Assembly: GCA_013399305.1 (NCBI GenBank)
Contig: VXAI01000015.1
Location: forward strand, 6,694,182-6,758,181
Origin: Rostratula benghalensis
Lineage: Eukaryota > Chordata > Aves > Charadriiformes > Rostratulidae
Direction: 5' to 3'
Length of the DNA: 64,000 nucleotides
Below are positions 52,101-58,200 of this stretch, piece by piece (within the stretch, counting starts at the first letter, position 1; every line of letters begins with the position of its first letter). A model generated the notes under the pieces. The model was not told where the DNA came from. It was given only the letters and a program-made list of their open reading frames with translations, and did no database searches. The position numbers and the translations under genes were made by a program.

Positions 52101-52710
52101 TGACTGTTGTAAATTCTCTCTGCAGTTGGATGAAGCAGCAAATGCTGTTTTCTTTAATTTATGTTGGGAATTGTTGTTGCAGAGCCACTCTGTGAAATTC
52201 TGTGATGCCGGCAGCTACTGCACCAGCGAGTCCAACAAAAACCATGACAATGAAGGATCTGAGCCGATGTGCACCACTGAGTCCAACAAGAACAATGATA
52301 ATGAAGAGCACGAGCTGGGGAAACTTCTCAAACAAGAGGCCTCTTCCTCAGACTGGCAAAAATGGTGCTGCTGTGGCAAATGCCAGCCAACGCAGAAGTA
52401 CCATGAGCAGCTCTGCTGCCGAAGGAAAAAAGGGCAGTGCATCACAACCTCCCATTGGTTTCAGCAGCTGGTGCTGTCCCATGATACCCTGGAGAAAGCC
52501 CTTCTCTACAAAGATCCCTTTCTGAACCTGGCAGATGGCAACAGCAACAAACAGCTGCGTCACCTTGCTTACAAGCAGTACCTTCAGTGGCGCTTTGGTT
52601 GTTTTGATCTGGAAGACAGAGCTGTCGTCCCAAGCTGCTGCAGGTGGAAAATTAGAGAAACTTATCCCAAAGCCTCCAACAACTATACTGGTTTTAAGAT
52701 AGATGGATGA
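37037..52710 (+). CDS. P2RX7: P2RX7, P2X purinoceptor 7 (complete, 577 aa)
   Basis: P2X7 is a trimeric ATP-gated cation channel of the plasma membrane, linked in mammals to inflammasome activation. Thirteen exons join in frame: 37037-37161, 39276-39408, 39957-40025, 40868-40940, 41893-41989, 44692-44772, 45335-45464, 46106-46230, 49675-49768, 50801-50866, 50961-51077, 51626-51721 and 52183-52710. They give 577 residues (human 595). TM1 is near residues 26-46 and TM2 near 320-345. All ten ectodomain cysteines are present (RCPE, AIC, NFC, GRC, KTC, AWC, TSC, LCPIF, WDC, YDC). The long C tail with WCCCGKC, LCCRR, QCITTS and SCCRW is unique to P2X7 and fixes the paralogue. Oddities: S64 and Y276 replace canonical ATP-contact Lys and Asn, TM2 has Glu337 where other members have Asp, the Cys anchor after TM2 is missing, and intron 2 has a GC donor. 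The frame is intact, so it is not read as a pseudogene. Confidence 0.95.
37832..38335 (+). mobile_element. CR1 LINE fragment split by a nested insertion (P2RX7 intron 1)
   Basis: CR1 3'-end sequence is visible on both sides: ACTTACAAGG, GAAGGAAGAAATTGTTCCC and GATGCCCCAGCCCTGGAAAC to AACCTGATT on the left; GTTGCAGATGTTTCTGCTCG, GGTTGGGCTAGGTGACC and the ATTCTAGGATTCTA tail on the right. The two halves are separated by about 165 bases foreign to CR1. Confidence 0.88.
38081..38246. mobile_element. Insertion nested in CR1, possible LTR remnant
   Basis: It is flanked by GTTG on both sides (38081-38084 and 38243-38246), a possible 4-base target duplication. It starts TGGTTTGGGCTAGGG, which resembles the start of avian ERVL-type LTRs. 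It contains a 12-base inverted repeat (AGAGATGCTCTC at 38117-38128 with its complement at 38155-38166). No coding capacity is seen. Identity is uncertain. Confidence 0.5.
38586..38640. promoter_or_regulatory. Two adjacent perfect hairpins with GGTTCA half-sites (P2RX7 intron 1)
   Basis: Arms CAAAGTGAACC and GGTTCACTTTG (38586-38596 and 38603-38613) flank a 6-base loop. One base later, arms TTCACACCACA and TGTGGTGTGAA (38615-38625 and 38630-38640) flank TTTC. TGAACC-N6-GGTTCA is an everted repeat with 6-base spacing, and GGTTCA-CTTT-GGTTCA is a direct repeat with 4-base spacing; both are layouts used by nuclear receptors. Function is inferred only. Confidence 0.5.
39276..39408 (+). CDS. P2RX7: P2RX7 exon 2
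   Basis: Residues 42-86, the end of TM1 and first ectodomain strand: [17 protein letters not shown] to VEYTLPMQ. Thr63-Ser64-Val65-Lys66 stands where the family has T-K-V-K. The exon ends CAG before GCAAGT, a GC splice donor. That end matches the human exon 2 end (TFPLQ). Confidence 0.93.
39957..40025 (+). CDS. P2RX7: P2RX7 exon 3
   Basis: Residues 87-109 ([18 protein letters not shown] to RCPE). Phase 0 at both ends. FFVMTNF is a P2X7-typical stretch. Includes the first ectodomain cysteine. Confidence 0.94.
40868..40940 (+). CDS. P2RX7: P2RX7 exon 4
   Basis: Residues 110-133 plus one base ([20 protein letters not shown] and following). Head domain, two cysteines. 73 bases, the same length as P2RX4 exon 4. 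Confidence 0.9.
41893..41989 (+). CDS. P2RX7: P2RX7 exon 5
   Basis: Residues 134-165 plus two bases. Contains [11 protein letters not shown] and [12 protein letters not shown], the conserved head-domain motif with three cysteines. GTAAGT donor. Confidence 0.95.
44692..44772 (+). CDS. P2RX7: P2RX7 exon 6
   Basis: Residues 166-192 plus two bases. [20 protein letters not shown] is the family ENFT-xx-KNNI motif; Thr177 is the ATP-contact threonine (human T189). 81 bases, the same length as P2RX4 exon 6. Confidence 0.95.
45335..45464 (+). CDS. P2RX7: P2RX7 exon 7
   Basis: Residues 193-236 ([20 protein letters not shown], then [10 protein letters not shown] to EMAVK). Two cysteines of the dorsal fin pair. 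The family NILPG is altered to NTPLI here. Confidence 0.93.
46106..46230 (+). CDS. P2RX7: P2RX7 exon 8
   Basis: Residues 237-277 plus two bases. Contains [20 protein letters not shown] and [19 protein letters not shown]. The loop before the ATP motif is about four residues shorter than human, and the family N-F-R reads Y-I-R (Tyr276, Arg278). Confidence 0.94.
49390..49473. other. Assembly gap (84 N) in P2RX7 intron 8
   Basis: The N run is bordered by TATATGTATTGTATA on the left and ATATATA on the right, so it probably hides an AT microsatellite. It is intronic and removes no recognised P2RX7 coding sequence. Confidence 0.98.
49675..49768 (+). CDS. P2RX7: P2RX7 exon 9
   Basis: Residues 278-309 ([18 protein letters not shown], then [11 protein letters not shown]). 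Lys296 is the ATP-contact lysine (human K311). 94 bases as in P2RX4 exon 9. TTTGCAG acceptor, GTAAAT donor. Confidence 0.94.
49868..50463 (-). mobile_element. CR1 LINE fragment, minus orientation (P2RX7 intron 9)
   Basis: It reads in reverse from TCATAGAATCCTAGAA (complement of the CR1 tail) through GTTGGAAGGACCTTAAAGAT, CAGGGACACCTCCCAT, GAACAACCCCAGCCCTCTCA and GGACCTGTTCCAACAGG. It is about 600 bases, the longest CR1 copy here, antisense to P2RX7. Confidence 0.94.
50801..50866 (+). CDS. P2RX7: P2RX7 exon 10
   Basis: Residues 310-331 ([20 protein letters not shown] and AV). GKF-like motif and first half of TM2. The family Gly after SYF is Ala330. 66 bases as in P2RX4 exon 10. Confidence 0.92.
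50961..51077 (+). CDS. P2RX7: P2RX7 exon 11
   Basis: Residues 332-370: [15 protein letters not shown] (second half of TM2), then [20 protein letters not shown] and DPIQ. No cysteine is encoded, whereas human exon 11 carries the Cys-rich anchor. Glu337 stands at the TM2 Asp. Confidence 0.93.
51626..51721 (+). CDS. P2RX7: P2RX7 exon 12
   Basis: Residues 371-402 ([20 protein letters not shown] and following), equivalent to human LKYVSFVDESHIRMV. Phase 0 at both ends. This starts the cytoplasmic ballast region. Confidence 0.93.
52183..52710 (+). CDS. P2RX7: P2RX7 exon 13 (ballast domain and stop)
   Basis: Residues 403-577. It opens [10 protein letters not shown], has a doubled ESNKNxDNE motif, then the P2X7 ballast domain: [39 protein letters not shown], ending YTGFKIDG and TGA. 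In mammals this domain binds zinc and guanosine nucleotide. An in-frame acceptor at 52121 (TCTCTCTGCAG) would add 20 to 21 residues; the site at 52182 (TTGTTGCAG) gives the better family fit. Confidence 0.93.
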   Translation, partial: SHSVKFCDAGSYCTSESNKNHDNEGSEPMCTTESNKNNDNEEHELGKLLKQEASSSDWQKWCCCGKCQPTQKYHEQLCCRRKKGQCITTSHWFQQLVLSHDTLEKALLYKDPFLNLADGNSNKQLRHLAYKQYLQWRFGCFDLEDRAVVPSCCRWKIRETYPKASNNYTGFKIDG

Positions 52711-53980
52711 AGGTGTAGCATAACTTGAGATCACACTGTGACTCGCTTTGGATGTTTAACCTTTGTTTTCTTTATGTGGCTTCCCAAAATCTTCTGTAGT
52801 ACAGCTGAATTCTTGGATATTTTCTTTGGAGAGGTACAATAGCCTACTGCTTAGCATAGAGAAACAAACACCTTGAACTGAAGTGCTGGCTTCTGCCTCT
52901 GCTTCATTCTGTGAATCACCCCATGTGGTATGGAAATGTAGGATCTGGGGTGAATTCTTAGAGGTACAGATTATTGGGAGGTTCTGGGCCCTCCTGCCTT
53001 TGCATTGGTACATATCAGAATCACAGCTGAGTTAGGAGATGACCAGCACCTTGAAAATAAGATGGAGCCAAGAGTCATCTCAAAGTGTGACCCCTTGAAA
53101 GAAGGTAGTCCAAAAGAGATATCACTTGAAAACATGGTCCTGAGCATTTTCCCCCCCCCCACCCTAACCCCCTTTCTGGGGGTCTAGAAAGAGGCCACAG
53201 AGCACAGAGTAGTTTCATAACTCACTGTTGAAGGCCTCGTGGTCCAGATTAGACAGGCTCATTTTGGATGATTTCAGTGGCACAGACAAAGCATTTTCTG
53301 AAAAGCCCAGCTGTTCTCTTTGTATTACTCCTTGTAGCTTGAACTCAGGAAAAGTACTTTTACTATCTTTGTGTAATATTTTTGGGCATTTCATCCTTAC
53401 TCATTGAAATTGTAATGTAGGACTCTGGCCTCCTGTTTGCTCTTAGCTTCAAACAGGCCTTGCCTTCTGCACCTCCTCCTACTGAACCTGGCACAGCACA
53501 AGGGGCTTTGTCCTATGATGTATAAGCCAGAGTGGAGCTGAGCAGCAGCAAATTCAGGGTAGATTAACCTGTGCTCCACCACCTTTTCAGGTCTTTCTTT
53601 TTTGTTATACTTGGACATGTTCTATTTTTGTAGAAACAAGGTGAGAAGGACTGTAATGTCTATATTCTGTGCTCCTTTCAACTAAGCTTTGTTCTTTCTG
53701 AGCTACCCAGCAGTTTGCCATTTCCTTTTCCCACCTATATTTTCAGATACATTGCTGGCAGATGATGCCAGCTGTATTTGTGTCTTTAGTTGTAATATGC
53801 ATTAATTGTATTAACATTGCAGCACTGTATTAATATTGCAGTATCTTATATATCTAGAGTGAGAAACTATTACAGTTGTCATTAATGCATTCCTGTTCTG
53901 ACATATAAACCGACTCTCCTTTTGGAAAGAACTACACTGAGTATTTGCTTAAAACTGTGAAAAATAAAGGATTTGCTCAC
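52711..53980 (+). other. P2RX7: P2RX7 3'UTR (probable)
   Basis: About 1.25 kb from the P2RX7 stop to the first strong poly(A) signal. It has no coding capacity on the plus strand and contains a C10 run at 53151-53160. ORF-like stretches here are short and show no family similarity. Confidence 0.65.
53963..53968 (+). terminator. P2RX7: Poly(A) signal AATAAA, P2RX7
   Basis: AATAAAGG followed by a GT-containing stretch, just left of the CR1 fragment that begins near 53985. It is the best canonical signal after the P2RX7 stop. Confidence 0.65.
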
Positions 53981-53984
53981 TGTG

Positions 53985-54411
53985 AATGGGAGGGTCCTTA
54001 AAGATCATCAAGTTCCACCCCCTGCCCTGGGCAGGGACACCTCCCACCAGACCAGGTTGCTCCAAGCCCCATCCACCCTGGCCTTGAACACCTCCAGGGA
54101 CAGGGCATCCACAGCTTCTCTGGGCAACCTGTTCCATTGCCTCACCACCCTCACAGTAAAGAATTTCTTCCTAATATCTAACCTAAATCTATCCCCTTTT
54201 CAGTTTAAAACCACCCTCCTTATCCTATTGCTCCACTCTGATCAAGAGTTCCCTCCCCGTCTTTCCTGTAGCCCCTTTAGGGACTGGAAGGGACCCTGAA
54301 GTCTCCCTGGAGCCTTCTTTTCTCCGGGCTGAACAACCCCAAGTCTCAGCCTGACCTCATAGCAGTGTTCCATCCCTCTGAGCATTGTCGTGGCCTCCTC
54401 TGGCCCCGCTC
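53985..54411 (-). mobile_element. CR1 LINE fragment, minus orientation, next to the P2RX4 promoter
   Basis: It contains GGGTCCTTAAAGATCATCAA, GCAGGGACACCTCCCACC, CTTCTCTGGGCAACCTGTTCC and GAACAACCCCAAGTCTCAGC, the reverse of the CR1 3' end. The right end stops near CCTCTGGCCCCGCTC, where the P2RX4 CpG island begins. The left end lacks the ATTCTATGA tail. Confidence 0.9.
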
Positions 54412-55240
54412 AGGGCGGCTGTGAACCCCTTTTCCCTGCTGAAAACAGCCCGGGGTGGGGAGGCTGCGCCTGCGGGCGGTCACTGCCGCCGCCGCCGCCT
54501 CTGGCGCGGGCAGGCCCGGTGGCTGACAGGCGGCCCGCAGCTGGCGAGGGAGGGCCCGCAATCAAGAGCCCGACTCGGTACAAGCCCTGGGGCTGCTTGG
54601 GGCGCTGTGGCTCCGCCGGGCTAGCCGGCTTGCGGGTCTCCCTCCTGCCGCCCTGCCAGGCCGCCATGGTGTCGTGCGGGGCGTTACACAGTTTTCTCTT
54701 CGAGTACGACACCCCCCGCATCGTGCTGATCCGGAGCCGCAAAGTGGGGCTCATCAACCGAGCGCTGCAGCTCGCCATCCTCGCCTACGTGATCGGGTGA
54801 GCGGGCGGGTGGGCCCGGCGGGGCTGCCGCCCTGTCTTCCCTCTCCCCGCCGGGCTGCGCTCGGGGGGGGGGGGGAAGCCGGCAGCCCCCCCGGGACGGC
54901 TGCCGTGAGGGAGGAAGGGGCAGCTCCTCGCCGGGGAGCCCCCCGGGGGCGGGAGGCTGAGGGGTCGGAGCGGGCTGCCTCCCTCGTGGGGAGGTGGCTG
55001 TCGGGGCCCTCGTTTTCTGTCAGGGAGGTGGTGTCGGGAGGCGACCGCTGAGGGGAGGCCGGAGGTCGGCTGCGGTCGTGGGTGCTAATGCCGGAAGGTG
55101 ACAGTCGGGTGGTGGGACAGCCCAGCTGGGGTTGTAAGGGCTGCTTGGAGGCAGCTACAGGCAGAATAGGTCCCCTCAGGAGGGGGGGACCCTGGCGTGA
55201 TCGTCATTCACCTGGCGGGGCTCTGTGTGAAAGCAGTGAT
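54412..55240. promoter_or_regulatory. P2RX4: CpG island, P2RX4 promoter and exon 1
   Basis: Dense GC and CpG on both sides of the P2RX4 start, including GCCGCCGCCGCCGCC near 54486 and G-rich runs in early intron 1 (54863-54875). No TATA box at a clear position. Confidence 0.78.
54666..54796 (+). CDS. P2RX4: P2RX4 exon 1
   Basis: Residues 1-43 plus two bases ([18 protein letters not shown] and [10 protein letters not shown] to AYVIG). The ATG is in GCCGCCATGG, a near-ideal Kozak context. GTGAGC donor. Confidence 0.97.
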
Positions 55241-58200
55241 TGCAACCTGCAATCCACTGCAAACCACTCTGAAAAAAAACCCAAAATCATATGGTAGATT
55301 GCTTGTCCTGTAACCCTTTTGTTAGGGACATGCTATGAAACTGGACCGGTTGTTTCAGATGACACATGAAAAAGTGGGAAATTCCCCCTGCCTGTGCTGG
55401 TTTATGGTGCTTATCTGATTTCTGTTGTTTCTTGCAATTTTTCTCTTGCAGCTGGGTGTTTCTGTGGGAGAAGGGCTACCAGGAAACGGACTCTGTGGTC
55501 AGTTCTGTAACCACAAAGGTGAAAGGAGTAACACTGACAAACACATCCACCTTGGGAGCCAGGATCTGGGATGTGGCTGACTACGTCATCCCCCCTCAGG
55601 TACCCATCACTTCCACGCGTAGAAGGTTTTCTAACAAACAGCTGCTGCTCTGTCAAAGCCCATGGAGGTCTGGAGCAGGTCTGGTTCTGACATGGCTTTG
55701 ATGTGAGAGAACAAAGCAGCTTTGCTTCCTTGTGGATCATGCCGAGCACCTGCACCACTAGCCCTGGAGAAGCTTGTTTCCAGCAAAGTGTGTCTCTGTG
55801 TGTGCTTGTATAGGAGGGGAGGATTTTACAGGCTTCAGGAACAAGTTGCAATAATAACCACGTGTCGGCTTTCTTAAGCAAACAACTCAGCTTGTTGGCA
55901 GAAACCCCAGGAATAGCCTGCAAGTCACTTGAACAGGAGGTATTGTGGTAGTTACTGATTGACTGTGGATCTGTGGGAATCTGCCAAGTGTGGGCAAGAC
56001 ATGGTGGCCTTCAGGGCCAGCAGGCATGCTCAAGCTGCTAGTTGTGGGTCGCTCTGTCTGCATGAGACATGACGCAGAAGAAAACTTACAGATTTAGCCA
56101 GAATCTGGCTGAGTGATCATATTTGCATATCAGTGGAGCAGAAGCAAACAACAGATCTTGAATTGTACAGACCTGAAAATATTGGAAGTCGTGGTCCCTG
56201 GAGAAATGAACCAGGACCGGTCAAATTGCTGTTATATATGTTGAAAAAAAACCCCAACAAACAAAACAAAACAAAACAAACCCCCCACCTAGTAGGAGTT
56301 GTAGTCAAGACTTGCATCTGGAGCTTTATTTCTGCTCCTGCCTTGCGACTTCCCCTGAGGAGCTGTGTGATCTCTGTTTTCATACTGTGAATGAGGAAAT
56401 TCGGGCCCAGTGGGAGGACAGAAAGGGTTGCTAGTCCTACAGTCCTTCTTCCTCCCAAAGGCAGTGGCATCAGGTGATGCCTTGTGGAATGTGGGACGTA
56501 AGGGAATCTGCTCCTTTAGTGCTACACCAGCACTGTCCAAAGCAAGTCCCCTCTGTGGGGCCACCTGGGCTCTGTCAACAAAGACATTTGGGGCAGTGCC
56601 TTGGATGTTCTTTGCAGACTGTCACTCTTAAATTTCTTTCTTGTTTTGCATCTTCAGGGGGAAAAAGCTGTGTTTGTCATGACCAATGTGATACTTACAC
56701 CAAATCAGCGCCAAGGCCACTGCCCGGAGGTAGGTACAGGATCTGCATCAATCCTGCCTTGTGCGGGTGGGTGTGCGGGGGAGAGAGTTTGTAGAGTGTA
56801 GTGTAATTATTTTTTTCTCTGCAGCTTCCAGATGATAAAACAGAGTGCAAGGTGAAGCACGACTGTGTTCCAGGATACGTCAGCACCCACAGCAGTGGTA
56901 AGAAGCCAGCTGCAAGGACTCCTTTCAGTCTGTGTTGAGATACCTCTTTGCTGTGTCTTCCATCCTGTGAAGGAGGCAGCATTTCACTTCAGTGTCGTTG
57001 CTCTCTCATGCCTAAGAGAGCTGAAAAGGGAGCTCAGATTTTTCTGTTGGGGGAGAACAGATGAGCTTAGATTGTGTTGGGCAGATGCTGGATAGATTGT
57101 GTGCTTTGGTGAGCTAGCAGACTGTGTGAGGGCTTTCTCAAGACCTTGAGTCTATGAAGCAGCATTTCATGTAGATAAGGGTTTGATTCAGAAAAAGGCC
57201 CTGATGCTTCTTTCTCTGAAATTGCACTACAAGCTGCAATGGAAGATAATGAGGGTCCTGGTACTGACACTTCACCTCTGAGCAAATCGCTTTCACCTTA
57301 TGGATTGAGGAGATGCCACAGTACAAATACTGCCCCTGTATTTTTGTTTGGTACTATCTCTGTTTGTGTGTCTTTCCAGGCATCCAGACCGGGGAATGCG
57401 TACCCTACAACAGCAGCAGCAGCATTAAGACTTGTGAAGTCTTTGCATGGTGTCCTGTGGAGGATGACTCTAACGTACCCAAGTGAGTACTCTGTCTTTC
57501 TACTCTGTGGTGGCCCTCCTGAGAGGAGGCTAGCAGCATGCAGTTGATGTTTCTCCCTGTGGGGTACTAGAGGGAAAAACTGAAGAAGTGATCACCAGTG
57601 ACCCTGCAGAGTCCTGTTTGTGAAAATATAAGTGAAACTTACTTCCTTTTCTTACTGTTTTGTAGGCCAGCGTTCCTGCAAGAAGCTGAGAACTTCACCA
57701 TTCTGGTGAAGAACAACATTTGGTACCCCAAGTTCAACTTCAGCAAGTAAATAGCGTGTGGGGCATTGCCCTGTCTGGTCCCTTGGACAGTGAAGGGGAG
57801 CTGAAGGAGTGGAAGAAGATGCAACAGATTCTCTCTGTTCCCCTGCAGGCGAAACATTCTCCCTGGTATCAACTCCACCTACCTCAAGAACTGCATCTAT
57901 GACTCCAAGACAGATCCTTTCTGCCCTATCTTTCGTTTAGGGAAAATAGTTGAAGCTGCAGGGCAGGACTTCCAGGAAATGGCTGTGGAGGTATTTGGCA
58001 GACCCTTCTCTTGGGCCTTGGATGTGTAGAAGAGGAGTGGTTGGTAGATGGTTGTAGGCACAGGCTCATCTGTAGATGGTTGTCCCCCTGTACCTTGTGA
58101 CATGAGCCACAGGACACAGAGTAGCTGCAGAATGGAGAGCTGCTCTGGCCAGAGGGACTAAAGTCAATCTACTTAACAAACACTTTGGCCTTGGCTTGTT

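Noticed and set aside
51970..52182. Reading the 246-codon frame at 51970-52710 as a gene starting at its own Met
   Set aside because: The C-terminal 175 codons are P2RX7 exon 13. The upstream part is intron read-through with no family similarity and has two acceptors inside it.
37037..52710. Treating P2RX7 as a pseudogene because of the changed ATP-site residues
   Set aside because: All 13 exons splice in one open frame, all ten ectodomain cysteines and the ballast domain are conserved, and no stop or frameshift is present.
54346..54778. Minus-strand 122- and 71-codon frames opposite P2RX4 exon 1
   Set aside because: They are shadows of the CpG island and of the true P2RX4 exon 1.
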